DNA of 64,000 nucleotides from Henningerozyma blattae CBS 6284 (GCF_000315915.1 NC_020187.1:1715679-1779678), one strand, 5' to 3'. Shown: positions 10,408-21,727, counted from the first letter of the stretch. The notes: a model not told the origin generated them from the letters alone. Made by a program: numbers and translations.

Positions 10408-10981
10408 ATTATTTCAAAATAATCACCAATATCATATTAATTTCCAATATCTAAAAAAATAATTTCAATACTAACTTAATTTCCAATATATTAAAAAAAA
10501 AATTTCTAATACTACAAAAAACTTCTAATCAAAAAAAAAAACTACTTCTAATCAAAAAAAAACCCCATATCAAATTAATTCCATTATGTTTATTTATTTT
10601 AATGCTATGAACGCCTCCACCCATATATGTTCAGCATTCAATTAAATATAATATATATTATGTAAATTATTCCATTCATCCCATATATACACTTTAATAA
10701 GACTAATTAATAATTTAAATTAATAAATAAATTTATTCATGTAATTTTATATATTCTCTTGTATATTCGGGATTCTTCTTCGTGTTATGTATATAAATTA
10801 TGAAGGTCGTCCTATGATGATAATGTACAGGTACACAGCTTATGCTTCTACACAATAAAAGTTCAAAGTTGACAAATAAAAAGAAATATAGATCAAGGTA
10901 AAAGTGATGGAAGTTCGTAAGTTAATTATACAGATATATTGATGAAATAATGGATACTTTTCTTAGGATAAAATTTATAAA
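10408..10981. other. Convergent YOR1/NIP1 3' region
   Basis: 570 bases between two converging genes. It is very A/T-rich, with imperfect repeats of ACTTCTAATC followed by an A run (two copies at about 10521 and 10543) and related CTAATAC/CAATATC units between 10430 and 10565. No gene is seen. It probably carries both polyadenylation regions. Confidence 0.55.
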
Positions 10982-13498
10982 TTAACGACGACCACCCCCA
11001 AGTTTAAAACGGTCACCACCGAGTTTATATTCTTTTCTTAATTTCAAAGCAACCTCCTCCAACTTACTAATAGCCTCACCTTTTTCAACTTTAACTAATT
11101 TCTTAGTTTCATCAATGCTAACATTAATACCAAATTTCTTAATAGCATCGTCCAAAACTTCGATAATTTTTTCTTCACTTAGACTAAATAACTCACTCAA
11201 TTTAACAATAGAGAAACTGGAGTAAAATCTTCTATAAGTTAAGAAATATGTCTTCAAACTTTCGATTTGAATTCTTTCAATTAATTTCTCAAGAACTTCT
11301 TCAGAATTATGCAATAAATTCCAAGTTTGAATAGATTTCAAAAATTCGTAACATTGTTTCCAATCACCATTTTGCATAGATTTAGCAGCATGTAAAACAT
11401 AATCTCTCAAAGTTTCTGGAGGACCTTGGAAACTGGATTTTTCGTAGTGTTCTAATAGACGACGGGCAGATCTTTGAGAGAATGGTAATTTCCTCACCTT
11501 AATACCAGAATAGAACGCAGCCATTTGTGGAATTTCAATTAATAATGAACTTGTTAAGAAAACAATATCAATCAAATCCAAATTAATATGTTGATGATAT
11601 GGTAAACACAATTGTTCACGTTGTTCAGATGTGTTGTTTGGGTTAGTTGGTGCAACAATTCTATGTAAACTTTGTTGACCCAAAATTTCTTTCAAATGAG
11701 GACTGCATAATAATTCGTTCAAGACTTGATGACAATCTTCAATCAAACATAATTTAAATGCAGCCAAACCTAATTGTACAACGACCCTGTTGTATAAGAT
11801 TTGAACAGATGGATCAGAGGTATTAATATATTCTTGAACTTTAGAGTTTAATAGCATATCCTTAGCAGCGTAGAAATCAACATTCACAGCAATGAAATAG
11901 ATATGATATAAGATAGCACGTTTAGTAAATAATTCATTGGATTGAGAGCTTACTGTTTCAGATAAACATTTAATTAAGGTAGCAATATAAGAATCATTAA
12001 CAGTTCCTTCATATGGAATATATTTAGAGGTATATTGGGATGGAACATTTTCCCAAGCAGTGGATTCAATGATATTAATTAAATTCATTTGCTTATAATA
12101 AATATGATCTAATCTTCTAATGAATACACGATTCAAAACCTTCTTTTGTTCATCTTCATTTAAGATTGCTTCCATGTATAATTGAACTCTTAAAATCAAA
12201 TTATAAACAGATTGTTCATCTCTCAGACGTAATAAGTAATCACTTGAATGTGGATCAGTATTTAATAATGATTTGTTGAATTCATCATCTAATCTTTCAA
12301 CAAATGAGAACAAAGAACCCAAAATTTGTTTAACACCTTTTTCATTAGCAGTAGGTTCAATTTCAATGGAGTCATTTTTTTTCGTTAATTCAGTAACTTG
12401 ATATTTATTAATATTTTCATCCAAAATATTCATTAAGCTTTCAATATCGTTCAAGGAAGACTTCCATTGATCAACTGGTTGATAAGCTAAAGTTGCAGAA
12501 CTATCAAATCTAACAGGAATCAAAGTTAAGTAACCCATGATTAATTCATATGGAGATTTGGCAATGTTGATCAATTCTTGCATTGTTTTAACCATTGTAG
12601 ATTGGTCAACATTTTTCTTACCTCTAGAGTCTAAAACAATTTGTAAAGCAGAAAAGAAGTTAACTTCCGATGTAGCATTTGCCATTGAAGATAAGTTAGC
12701 AGCAGCATTCTTCAAAGTGAATGTAGCAGGTTCTGGAGCTAAAGAAACCTCTAAATCAACAGTTGGTTCTTTATCAAAGGATTCTGGATCTTTTCTTAAA
12801 TCTTCCAATAGTTGCTCATTTTCTCTGGCAGTCTTTTTAATTCTTTGCTTCATAGTATTGAAGGCCCTAGCAACTGCTTTATTTTTCATAATTTCTTCCA
12901 TGGCATTGGATGTAGTTGAAGCTTCTTCATTATTAGCATTATTGTTTTGAACTTCGCTTACTGCATCTTCAATTTGTGCAATAACTTTAATGAAAATATT
13001 TGGAATACCAAAATTTTGTTGTTGAGATCTAATTAATAATTTGGTGATAGTTTCGAATTCGTTCAAAATTGTGACCCAATCATTAGTTAATTCTGCAGCA
13101 TCAATCTTATTATAGACCATTTGCATTTCATCTAATAATTTTTCTTTAGCAGATTTAACAACAACCTTAGCACCTTCGTCATCAGAATCGTCAGAGTCGG
13201 AATAACGGTTACCCTTTAAGAATTTGTTAGAAGCACCACCTTTTCTAAATTCTGGCTTTTTAAACCAATCTGGACCGTAAGGCTTGCTGTCAGAATCATC
13301 AGAATCAAAATCAGATTCTTCTTCAGATTCGTCATTTTCGAAGAAGGAATCATCAGAATCATCATTTTGAAGATCCTGAGATTCATCTCCAGAAGAAGAT
13401 AATAATTCATCTTCGGAAGAAGAAGATAATAAATCTTCTTCAGATGAAGAGCTACCACTTTCATAATCGTAGGTAGTAGAAGCAAAGAAACGAGACAT
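10982..13498 (-). CDS. NIP1: eIF3 subunit c, Nip1
   Basis: 838 residues against 812 in S. cerevisiae. Core subunit of translation initiation factor eIF3, contacting eIF1 and eIF5 through its N-terminus (family knowledge). The start [15 protein letters not shown] is followed by Ser/Asp/Glu-rich CK2-type clusters over the first 70 residues ([18 protein letters not shown]). Next come the family signature [17 protein letters not shown] and a helical body with [20 protein letters not shown] and [14 protein letters not shown]. The C-terminal PCI domain contains [15 protein letters not shown] and [13 protein letters not shown]. It corresponds to YMR309C and converges with YOR1. Confidence 0.97.
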   Translation of the reverse strand: MSRFFASTTYDYESGSSSSEEDLLSSSSEDELLSSSGDESQDLQNDDSDDSFFENDESEEESDFDSDDSDSKPYGPDWFKKPEFRKGGASNKFLKGNRYSDSDDSDDEGAKVVVKSAKEKLLDEMQMVYNKIDAAELTNDWVTILNEFETITKLLIRSQQQNFGIPNIFIKVIAQIEDAVSEVQNNNANNEEASTTSNAMEEIMKNKAVARAFNTMKQRIKKTARENEQLLEDLRKDPESFDKEPTVDLEVSLAPEPATFTLKNAAANLSSMANATSEVNFFSALQIVLDSRGKKNVDQSTMVKTMQELINIAKSPYELIMGYLTLIPVRFDSSATLAYQPVDQWKSSLNDIESLMNILDENINKYQVTELTKKNDSIEIEPTANEKGVKQILGSLFSFVERLDDEFNKSLLNTDPHSSDYLLRLRDEQSVYNLILRVQLYMEAILNEDEQKKVLNRVFIRRLDHIYYKQMNLINIIESTAWENVPSQYTSKYIPYEGTVNDSYIATLIKCLSETVSSQSNELFTKRAILYHIYFIAVNVDFYAAKDMLLNSKVQEYINTSDPSVQILYNRVVVQLGLAAFKLCLIEDCHQVLNELLCSPHLKEILGQQSLHRIVAPTNPNNTSEQREQLCLPYHQHINLDLIDIVFLTSSLLIEIPQMAAFYSGIKVRKLPFSQRSARRLLEHYEKSSFQGPPETLRDYVLHAAKSMQNGDWKQCYEFLKSIQTWNLLHNSEEVLEKLIERIQIESLKTYFLTYRRFYSSFSIVKLSELFSLSEEKIIEVLDDAIKKFGINVSIDETKKLVKVEKGEAISKLEEVALKLRKEYKLGGDRFKLGGGRR

Positions 13499-14519
13499 CT
13501 TTAATGTAAAGGAAACTTAGTGGTGAGAAATTTATTCGTAATATATGGAAAACAAAGAGACCAATTTCAAATAACTGAATCAAAATACAAAAGTAAAAAT
13601 GTAATTCGTAATGTTTAGTTGAAAAAAAAATATTCTTAGGAATTAAAGTATTACAATATTGACTTGTAAGCTTGTACTTTGAATGTTTTTTTCTTCTTCT
13701 TCTTCTTCTTATGATATGGAATACACTTCCTTCACTTCACTTCTATGATGAATTCTAAAATTCAAAACTAAAATAAAAAGAATTTGAGATTCTAAAATTA
13801 TAAAGAAACTATTATTTAATTATTATTACTTGTAAAGATACTAAAAGGTTTTTTTCTTACAATTAATTATTATTTCAATAATCAATTGATTGAATTGAAT
13901 TTTACAATTTTGGATTTGAGAGTGTTACCGGAAAATAATTTTTCATTTTTCTTTGGAGGGGATCATCGAAAATTTTTCATACCGAAAAGTTGAAAAATTA
14001 ATACGAAAGAAATTATCGTCACATACGGAAGCGACACAAAAAAAAAGAATTGAAAAGAATTCAAGAATTAAAATTCGTTTTAAAGGATTACGAGAAATTA
14101 ATGAGCAATCTCTAAAGATATATAATACGTGGAAAGATATTTTAAAAACAATTACTGGAAAAAATATAAAATTGTATAAGTAAAATGCCTTGTAATAAAG
14201 ATTTTTGCAATCTTCAATTGAAGAAAGGAAGCATAGAAAAGTCAAAATAAAAAATATGTAAATAATATTGTAAAACGCATTGGAATAAGGATACAAGTGA
14301 AAAGTGTTCCTCGGGTATAGTTATATATAATTTTTATTTAATTTATTTAAAGCATTATTTTTTTTTTAATTTTTATTAATTTTATTATTTAAACAATATT
14401 TGAATTGATTGAAATTGAATTGTAATGTAACCTATTAAAAGAGAATTGTGTATGTAAAGGGAAAGTTTAAGAAATGAAAATCCAAAATAAATATTCGATT
14501 AATGAACCATCATCGAAAT
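13499..14519. other. NIP1 promoter and BGL2 downstream region
   Basis: About 1 kb without a supported gene. It holds a (TTC)n run at about 13692-13711, an RRPE-like GAAAATTTTTC at about 13968-13978 and a GACACAAAAA element at 14033. Two overlapping small ORFs (13953-14183 plus, 13943-14296 minus) have AT-driven composition and no recognisable similarity. Confidence 0.5.
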
Positions 14520-15458
14520 TTAATTGCTGAAATCACATGATAAAGAGTATTTCAAAGATCTTTCAGAAGTGAAGACACCCCAGTGTTTTTCAACATCAGA
14601 AGTACCAGAGGTGTTTGGCTTCCAGTCTTCATCGAAAGCTTCAAATACAATAACGTTGATACCCCAAGCTCTCATAGCACAAATACCTTCTTTCCAGAAT
14701 TGTTGAGCGTTGTCAGTGGATGGGTAAGAAGCTTCAAAGTTAGTACCATCGGTTGGCCAACCAGTTTCACCAACCCAGAAAGTGATATCAGTAGAACCCT
14801 TAGTAGATTGAATGGTTTGTAAAGCTTGCATAATATCATCGAAAAAGGAGTAGGAGGAGTTTTGCATGGTTTGACCTTGCCAGTATGAGAAGGCATTGGC
14901 CATGACGAAATCAGAAGCTTGAATAGCTGGAGCATTGTAACCAGCCACTAAAACGTTCCAAGAATCGACAGTACCAACTTGTTTAGAACCATAGGAATTA
15001 CCATCGGAATCATTGATAGTTTTAACCAAATCACGAATTTCATTAATTTTGGAAGCTAATTGATCAGCAGTTAAATCATCTCTGTATAAAGCTTCAGAAC
15101 CAACCAAGAAACCAGCAACAGTGCTAGATTTGATAGATGGCAAGTAGGATTTCAAAGCTTGTTGTTCAGCAGCGAAATGAGCATCGTCAGTTGGCCAAAC
15201 ACCAAAGAAGACTTCGAAACCAGCATCTTGAGCAGCAGGACCCAAGTTTTGTAAAGTGTTACAATCAGAAACAGCATAGACCTTGACGGTGTTGGTGTAA
15301 CCAGACAAAGCTTTTAAATCAGTTTCATAATCTTGTTGGGATTTACAGGAACCATCGTTATTTTTAACACCCAAGTTGAAAGCCAAGTTACCCATGGCAT
15401 TGGCAGACGAGGCGAGAAGTAAAGAGGCAGCAGAGATGGCAGCAACAGAGAAACGCAT
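14520..15458 (-). CDS. BGL2: Cell-wall endo-beta-1,3-glucanase/transglucosylase Bgl2 (GH17)
   Basis: 312 residues, as in S. cerevisiae Bgl2 (313). A major cell-wall protein that cleaves beta-1,3-glucan and forms beta-1,6 branch linkages (family knowledge). Residues 1-21 are a signal peptide (MRFSVAAISAASLLLASSANA). GH17 catalytic residues are visible: the proton donor Glu122 in VGSEALYR and the nucleophile Glu231 in WVGETGWP. One N-glycosylation sequon, NSS, is at about 200. I chose the ATG at 15456-15458 because it begins the signal peptide. The frame is open 68 codons further upstream, but that part is AT-repeat noise containing TATA repeats. It corresponds to YGR282C. Confidence 0.96.
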   Translation of the reverse strand: MRFSVAAISAASLLLASSANAMGNLAFNLGVKNNDGSCKSQQDYETDLKALSGYTNTVKVYAVSDCNTLQNLGPAAQDAGFEVFFGVWPTDDAHFAAEQQALKSYLPSIKSSTVAGFLVGSEALYRDDLTADQLASKINEIRDLVKTINDSDGNSYGSKQVGTVDSWNVLVAGYNAPAIQASDFVMANAFSYWQGQTMQNSSYSFFDDIMQALQTIQSTKGSTDITFWVGETGWPTDGTNFEASYPSTDNAQQFWKEGICAMRAWGINVIVFEAFDEDWKPNTSGTSDVEKHWGVFTSERSLKYSLSCDFSN

Positions 15459-16252
15459 TTTTGATTTGTGGGGAAGGGAAAAATGAATCTGTTTGATCTG
15501 ATTTATTAGATTACAATTGAAAAGTAATAACAAATCCAGAAAAATGACTAAAGAATTTATATGAGATATTGATATAAATACGTATTTACACAACCACCTA
15601 TATATATATATATAGATATATATAGATTGGTGACCAAATGAAAAGAATGAATGAATGAACAATTAAGTTATCCAATCAATACAATATTCGATTCAAAGGT
15701 ACTGTACAGAAACTAGAAAGGAAACCGGATTGCGTATTGTACGCTAAGTTTGGTGCTGCTGGTCTGCCTATAATAATCATGAATAACAAACAATAGTAAT
15801 AAGACAACAACACTTGACGACAATAACAACAACAACAGTAAAAAAAAAACTATGAAAAGAAACTATGAAAAGAAACTTTGTCACAAAATTATGTGCTGAA
15901 AAATTCGGCCCAAATCGGAAGTGTAAACAAACACGCTGTGTCTCAGAACTCCCTGTAGAGGTGAATGCGCGAGTTGCTAATTATAGACGCATTGGGCGAT
16001 CTGGCCCGAATTGGAAAGTGGCAACTTTTCCACGGTATTTTGTCTGCACGTGATCAGGCACGTGATGAATTTCTTTTTTAAATTTCTTTTTTTCTTACCC
16101 TTTTTTTCGTGGAGATGGGTGACACAAAAAAAAAGCGCACGACACAAAAAAAACGACACAAAAAAAGCATGTCACAAATAACGAAGAAGTGGGTCTATTA
16201 TGTAATAAATGTATAAATGAGATTATAATGAGAGTATAGTATGAATGGATGG
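15459..16252. other. BGL2 promoter with TA repeat, paired E-boxes and GACACAAAAA repeats
   Basis: A TATATA stretch at about 15598-15626 lies 140-170 bp before the BGL2 ATG and probably serves as its TATA region. Two CACGTG sites lie at 16047 and 16059. Three GACACAAAAA units at 16121, 16141 and 16155 lie just downstream of the SPOUT gene. Overlapping 60-codon ORFs have no support. Confidence 0.55.
16047..16064. promoter_or_regulatory. Two CACGTG E-boxes, 12 bp apart
   Basis: CACGTG at 16047-16052 and again at 16059-16064, with the GATC-containing spacer between them. Such palindromes bind bHLH factors (Cbf1, Pho4, Tye7 types). They lie about 600 bp upstream of BGL2 and just beyond the 3' end of the SPOUT gene, so BGL2 is the only plausible nearby target. 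The pairing is more convincing than a single site. Confidence 0.45.
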
Positions 16253-17407
16253 CTATCTACGAAGAGTTCCTACTAAGGTCAGAGCCATCATACATCCATC
16301 ATGTACTGGGACTTGGCCTTGTGGTACTGAACCTGGTAATTCTAATTGACCGTCAAAAAATTCATGAACCCCAGAGCAACCTTCAAATTGGTCGCGGCTA
16401 GCGTTGAAACTGGCTTTTAATGTATCCCATTTACCTAATACCAGAAGTAATGCAGCGATGTCGTCTTGGGTTTCAGATTCAGAAGAAGTAGAACCAGAAA
16501 GAATTCCTTCCAAATATGGTACTTGTGTTTCTGTCTTTAAATATTTCTTTAAACTTCCATCATAGTAGTAGTCACCAGAATTAACCCACACGGCTTGTGA
16601 ATAACCTCCAGGGAAGGCGCATTCTGTAAATACATCTGCGAATTGTTTTGCAACTCGGACATGGTACCCATAAGATGCCTTTGCACCTACAAAATCTCCA
16701 TATGCCTCATCAGGTGAAACAACTTTCCTTTCTACAGTATCAACAGTGACACGGACATTGATAGGCACCAATTGACTTTTTAGTTCTAGGGCATCTGATT
16801 TCCCAATATTGATATATTTGGTTTGTTTGAATTCCTTATTACTCTTTGCATTTGGTTTTTCCATTCTTATAGCTAACCCTTCTCTATAACGCCCTTCGTC
16901 TTCTTTCAAATATCTCATAAAAGGTAAAACGCTTAATCTTGGCAATTTAGAAGCAACAGTAAAATATTTCCAGTATTCCTTTTTAAATACCGATTTCAAT
17001 AAATAAGGTGGTGTAACGAAATATTGTAAAAGTGAAGCCATAAGCATACTATTACTCAGCTTACCATCTTTCTTTTTGGATTTATTATTATCTGTTTTAC
17101 TAGAAGTTTCTAATATAACAATTTCTCCCACATTAAACATTGTAGCACTCTTCGCTATTTGATACATTATATGAGTAATTTGTTCCAAATTTGTACATTG
17201 ATCAATGATATTGTTGGGAATACATAATGAATAGTTCAATGTCTTGCTCTTCACTTTAAGAGTTTTCTTTTTAGAAATTGGTTTTTCTCTTTGCTTCTTA
17301 TTAATTTTAGCATTCGTTTTAGCTTGTTTCTTTTTCTGAGTTGTTTCAGTTTTACCAGTTTTACTGTCAGAGGGTTTCTCACCCTTTCTAGTATTTTTAG
17401 ATGCCAT
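16253..17407 (-). CDS. SPOUT-domain RNA methyltransferase-like protein (YMR310C/YGR283C, C9orf114 family)
   Basis: 384 residues with a Lys-rich N-terminus (about 1-55), then a domain beginning YSLCIPNNIIDQCTNLEQIT. Other markers are VTPPYLLKSVF, the LPFMRYLKEDEGRYREGLAI block, a central OB-like insertion (VPINVRVTVDTVERKVV), YGYHVRVAK and a C-terminal knot-type segment (GCSGVHEFFDGQLELPGS, VPVHDGCMMALTL). These are the C9orf114/SPOUT family markers. S. cerevisiae has two duplicates, YGR283C and YMR310C. Here one gene sits between BGL2 and GLC8, the position of their common ancestor. It is a putative nucleolar rRNA-related methyltransferase; the substrate is not established from sequence. Confidence 0.9.
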   Translation of the reverse strand: MASKNTRKGEKPSDSKTGKTETTQKKKQAKTNAKINKKQREKPISKKKTLKVKSKTLNYSLCIPNNIIDQCTNLEQITHIMYQIAKSATMFNVGEIVILETSSKTDNNKSKKKDGKLSNSMLMASLLQYFVTPPYLLKSVFKKEYWKYFTVASKLPRLSVLPFMRYLKEDEGRYREGLAIRMEKPNAKSNKEFKQTKYINIGKSDALELKSQLVPINVRVTVDTVERKVVSPDEAYGDFVGAKASYGYHVRVAKQFADVFTECAFPGGYSQAVWVNSGDYYYDGSLKKYLKTETQVPYLEGILSGSTSSESETQDDIAALLLVLGKWDTLKASFNASRDQFEGCSGVHEFFDGQLELPGSVPQGQVPVHDGCMMALTLVGTLRR

Positions 17408-18528
17408 CTTTAATAGTTTATGTGTGTTGTTATATCTATTCCAATGGAATCGATCAGAACATATTGAATTTCTTAAAAATCTTTTTTTTTCAAGCTCATC
17501 ACATTCGTTGAAAAATTCTCAATGCGGAAATGCCAAAATTAACAATTAAAAATAATAAAATAAATGATACTCATGTATAAGAGTAAAGATAATACTATAT
17601 ACAATGTATGAATAAAACAAGAAACAAGGAAACTTGAATATGTAATTGTGTGAAAAATAAATTAACGAAAAACAAATGAATAGTTTGTATAAAATAGTAA
17701 TAAGAATAAAATCTACTTGATCAATTGGTAACAACACAATACTATGAAGATTCTATGCATAAATAAGTTGGAGACACATTAGGTAGCTAAAAAAAACCAA
17801 CTCGTTAAATCAAAATAATAGAGATTTTACTCAATGGTAACACAATATATTCGGAAAAGTGTTGGTAGTTTTTATAGGCTTATATGCATGGTTCTTAGTA
17901 GGCAATCTTCTTGATACTTTCCAATTTGCTCTGAAAATTTTGAAAGGCTAATGGTTATCTTATGAAACCATAAACTTTAACCAGCCCTACTGCTCGATTC
18001 CAGGAGCTAGTAAGGTTTATTTTCACTAATAAAGATTTCTTAATATGCATTCTTAATAATGGTATAATTCTTATTAGTACTTACCAATGCATTTTTAAAA
18101 TACAATTAACACATCCTTCTTCAATAGATAACATAATTCCTTAGTAGTAGCTATCAGTTTAGAGTCTTCTTTTTTATAGAAAAATAATGATTAATGCTGA
18201 AAAAATATCTTGTATGAAGAAGTCAAAAAAACAAAACAAAAAAAAGACATCCTAGATGTATTAAAACTTATTATCATTATTGTGTTTTGATATAGCTAGG
18301 ATAGCCACTCTAATAAAAACATATACAAACCTAAATACAGCCAGAATGTGTAATCCTTGCCCTAACTTACTTTACCAATTAACCGAAATAGAATCATAAG
18401 AAAAGTTTTCTATACATTAAATCATAAACAAAAAAAGCATTACAAAATTATCAAGTAAAATAATATATTTTGAAAGGTATCATAATCAAAATGTGATGTA
18501 TATATATATGCGCTACAAATATTTTGTA
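17408..18528. other. SPOUT gene promoter and GLC8 downstream region
   Basis: 1.1 kb without a supported gene. A PAC/RRPE-like pair at 17493-17518 is proximal to the SPOUT gene. A short less AT-rich patch at about 17935-18020 could be a transcribed element, but no RNA family fits. The rest is AT-rich. Confidence 0.5.
17493..17518 (-). promoter_or_regulatory. PAC-like plus RRPE-like elements upstream of the SPOUT gene
   Basis: AGCTCATCAC at 17493-17502 (reverse complement GTGATGAGCT) is followed by TGAAAAATTC at 17509-17518, about 90-110 bp upstream of the ATG. It is the same PAC variant and spacing style as before PXR1, supporting co-regulation with ribosome biogenesis. Confidence 0.5.
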
Positions 18529-19290
18529 TTATTCGTCATCTTCTTCATCTTCTTCATTATCTAGTGCATGCAACCTTTTCTTTTGAAATATTTCTTTAAC
18601 ATTATAATGTTTTTTTCTCATTTCTTCAAACTTCCTACGTCTTGCAGCTTTCTCTTCTTCTTCAGTAGCATATTGTGGCTCATCATCTTCCTCCTCCTCC
18701 TCCTCCTCATTGTTGTCTTCATTCATATGTACCACTGCAGGTCGTTCATTTCTGTTTGGTTTAAATTCTGGTTCACCCAGCGAAAAATCATCAATAGTAT
18801 CAAGATTTGCAAAATTATCATTCGTTTCGTCTTCATCAACTTTATAATATTCACCATTTGGATCGACAGCTCCTTGATAAGGAGTTTTTGGTTCATCAAC
18901 ATGTATATCCTGATATTGTAGCTTTGCTATTTCATTATCAGCTAAATTCTTCTCATTCCATTTCATCCTTTCATCTGCTTCTCTTTTTAAGGATAAAATA
19001 TCTTTTGGTATTCTTTTATGATCACTAAAAGTATGAGGTATACCATTCGTATCATATTCTGCATCATTATCTTGCATGTCTAAATCAATTCCATTTCCAT
19101 TATTCGGTATATCATTCAAATCAAGTTCTTGAGCTTCTTTATTTAATTGAGTGGAATTTTTTGCTTGATTTAATTTAGCATTTAATTGGGTATTTTTAAA
19201 TACTTGTTTTCTAAACTCTGCAATGTCTTCATGGGTCGAATCATTTGGAATTTGATCCTTTGTTAATGGATTTTTTAAAATACCACCCAT
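18529..19290 (-). CDS. GLC8: Glc8, protein phosphatase 1 regulator (inhibitor-2 family)
   Basis: 253 residues against 229 in S. cerevisiae. Glc8 activates the PP1 catalytic subunit Glc7 when phosphorylated (family knowledge). The PP1-binding GGILK motif is at residues 2-6. The conserved block QYQDIHVDEPKTPYQGAVDP carries the regulatory Thr at 136 (PKTPY). The C-terminal helix EEMRKKHYNVKEIFQKKR lies between acidic runs. Poly-Glu stretches near 199-215 and the acidic C-terminus make it highly charged. The middle (about 45-95) is Asn/Asp-rich and unlike S. cerevisiae. It corresponds to YMR311C. Confidence 0.95.
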   Translation of the reverse strand: MGGILKNPLTKDQIPNDSTHEDIAEFRKQVFKNTQLNAKLNQAKNSTQLNKEAQELDLNDIPNNGNGIDLDMQDNDAEYDTNGIPHTFSDHKRIPKDILSLKREADERMKWNEKNLADNEIAKLQYQDIHVDEPKTPYQGAVDPNGEYYKVDEDETNDNFANLDTIDDFSLGEPEFKPNRNERPAVVHMNEDNNEEEEEEEDDEPQYATEEEEKAARRRKFEEMRKKHYNVKEIFQKKRLHALDNEEDEEDDE

Positions 19291-20062
19291 TATTGTTGTC
19301 TGTGCTTACTTTTAATTTGTTTTGAGATTGGCTGATTTAAAATTGTTAATTGTTAGCCGTATAAATATTTTAAGGCCTTCTTGCAATGAATCACTTATAT
19401 TTTGAAGAATAAAGATATTTAAGGTAAATCAAAAAATAATATTGTATTTAATTAGTTTTGTTTTATTACGGTTTGTAACCTTTGGTTACTGAATAACAGA
19501 AGTATTCTATTTTTAATTGATTAGCAATTAATTTAACTAACTTTTCTTTCTCCCTATATTTTCCTTTCTCACTACGGAGCGGGATTTCCTAGCTAGTATA
19601 TATAATATGATGTTGTAGAGGTAAGAAAAACGATACTTAAGATGACATGACAGCAAATAGTAATAAATAGATTTATTACTATAATTCTGGATGACTGAGT
19701 TACATTCATGTGTCTGGAATAATAGGAGTTTTTAGGAAATACTAGAATAAAAAAATAAGACACTAGCTTCTGTTATATATGTTTTTGAATACGTAGTAGT
19801 ACAAACACGTTAAATATTCTGTATTCAGAGAATTAAGAATTAAGAATTAATTTGCAATATTACACAGACAATAGATGTGAATTATTTTTTAGTTTTAATG
19901 TTTGAAATTTTTTTCTTTTTTTTATAAAGAAGTATAAAAAATATAATAGTAATAATACATACATATATACATTGATATATATGAATGCTAATAAATGTGA
20001 CAAAGAGAGGGAGTAGGGAATAAAACAAATGATGAATTAAATCATAATATATGCACTACCAT
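19291..20062. other. GLC8 promoter and ERV29 downstream region
   Basis: 770 bases, AT-rich. No gene, RNA or clear repeat is seen. Confidence 0.55.
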
Positions 20063-21106
20063 TTAATAAATCTTCTTCTTTTCATCTACTGAAAAGCCAC
20101 CAGCCCCTGTATTGGTTACTAATAGTAATCCACCAATAATACTTAGATTTTGATAGAACTCATACTTTAAGAAATCTCTCTTTGAAGAATCATAGAACCA
20201 ATAATTATTCCAAGCAACATTATAAAATGTCAAGATCAAACCCAACATGATAGAAGCTAATTTAGTCTTATAACCAATAGCAAAACAAACTGTGAATATA
20301 ATAGTTAAAACAACAGTGAACCAAGATTTACTGAAAGTAAAACCTATAAACATTAAAACAATTAAAATTCTACCAGCGAATAATAAGTATCCTTTATTTT
20401 TATCATTCTTATCACTTAATTCAGGTAGCATGGCGAATGTGGTTTTGTTTTGAACGATTGAATCACCAAATGCAATTAATAACCCACCAATGACACTAAT
20501 GTTTCTTAAAACAAATGAAGAACCTGTAAATAATCCATAGATGATACCTTGAGTAATAATACATAGGACTAACATCCCTGTTGCGTAGTTAACATATTTT
20601 CTTGTGACTAATAAAAATGAACCAGACAACATGGAAATAGTTACTATTAATAAAAATAAAACAACAAATAACCAAGGATAATGTTTCCATTTATGTAAAT
20701 AAAATATTTGATCTGAAAATTGTGTAATAATTCTAAACGAGTCCTCCAAGAAAGTGGCTACAATGAAAAATCTTGCAATACTTGGAACATAAGGCTTCAA
20801 TTTGATTACAAATGGTAAATCAGTTAAGTCTTCTACTTTATTGGCGTAATAATCAATAGATTTCTTGATTTTATTAAAAGTGCTCAAACTATTAGGGTTA
20901 CCAATACTATTAGAATTATTCAATTTGCTCATGCCGGAATTATTATTTAAACGACTTTTCATTGGTGCAGCACTATTTTGAACAGGTTGATAGCCACCAT
21001 TCATGCTCATATTATTATAGTTGTTCATACCACCGTTCATATTCATACTCATATCCATGTTATGTTGTGGCATACCACCCAATGGATTATTACCTCTGTA
21101 AGACAT
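20063..21106 (-). CDS. ERV29: COPII cargo receptor Erv29 (SURF4 family)
   Basis: 347 residues against 310 in S. cerevisiae. Erv29 packs glycosylated pro-alpha factor and other soluble cargo into ER-derived COPII vesicles (family knowledge). The core is strongly conserved: RFFIVATFLEDSFRI, SDQIFYLHKWKHYPW, GLFTGSSFVLRNISVIGGLL, KGYLLFAGRILIVLMF and FLKYEFYQNLSIIGG, with several hydrophobic spans. It ends KKIY, a KKXX-type ER retrieval signal. The extra length is an N-terminal Met/Asn/Gly-rich tract (residues about 10-75). It corresponds to YGR284C. Confidence 0.96.
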   Translation of the reverse strand: MSYRGNNPLGGMPQHNMDMSMNMNGGMNNYNNMSMNGGYQPVQNSAAPMKSRLNNNSGMSKLNNSNSIGNPNSLSTFNKIKKSIDYYANKVEDLTDLPFVIKLKPYVPSIARFFIVATFLEDSFRIITQFSDQIFYLHKWKHYPWLFVVLFLLIVTISMLSGSFLLVTRKYVNYATGMLVLCIITQGIIYGLFTGSSFVLRNISVIGGLLIAFGDSIVQNKTTFAMLPELSDKNDKNKGYLLFAGRILIVLMFIGFTFSKSWFTVVLTIIFTVCFAIGYKTKLASIMLGLILTFYNVAWNNYWFYDSSKRDFLKYEFYQNLSIIGGLLLVTNTGAGGFSVDEKKKIY

Positions 21107-21727
21107 AGTACACTTTCAATTGATCTTCTTGAAGTTTTTGATAAAATAATATGCTTGTCAAAACGTATGTACGAAATATATGCTTGTATTGATAAAATAA
21201 AACTACAAAAGCGTGAACGTATGTCCTAGACTGGATTGTTCTTCTCGATTTAATAACAACTATAAATATGATTATAAATCAACTGAGAATATTTCTCTGT
21301 AAAACATACTCCGCTTCTCTATTAATAAATCAAACTAAACTAATTGAATAGAATTAAATCAAATCAAATCAATTCAAATCAAATCAAACCAAATCAAATC
21401 AACTCCAATGCCAATTTTGATTTCGCTAGTTGTCCATTTCCATTTCTAATTCCATTTCCATTTCTCTTCCTTTCCTTTCCTTTCTTTCCTATTTCCATGC
21501 GAAGTTTTATTTTGGTGCAATGAAAATAAACAATGAAAATTTACTGTGAATTTCAACTTGCTTCTTACGGTTACCAATAACTTTCGCAGGTTCGAATCCT
21601 GAATGACGCGTTACAAAAGTAGTCAGCTATTGCTACCCTATTGAATTGAAAAAAAAAAGATGTTTGTTAAGTCTAAATAGTAGGCTTGATGAGTCTATAC
21701 AGGTCTATACAGGTGCTACATTTCCAC
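21107..21727. other. ERV29 promoter and ZUO1 downstream region, with pentamer repeats
   Basis: Contains AATCA-type pentamer repeats at about 21355-21405 followed by CCATTTCCATTT and CTTTCC pyrimidine repeats at 21423-21493. A short sequence at about 21590-21606 resembles a tRNA T-arm, but no whole tRNA can be folded around it. No gene is seen. Confidence 0.5.

Noticed and set aside
13943..14296. Overlapping small ORFs on both strands between NIP1 and BGL2
   Set aside because: Composition-driven hydrophobic or Lys-rich readings with no family similarity. Each is the antisense of the other.
15459..15662. 68-codon N-terminal extension of BGL2
   Set aside because: The extension is AT-repeat sequence (YIYIYIYIY) and would bury the clear signal peptide that starts at 15458.
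21588..21608. tRNA T-arm-like sequence (GCAGGTTCGAATCCTGA)
   Set aside because: It carries a good B-box, but no acceptor, D or anticodon arm can be assembled upstream and the expected acceptor partner of ATGACGC is missing. At most a tRNA fragment.
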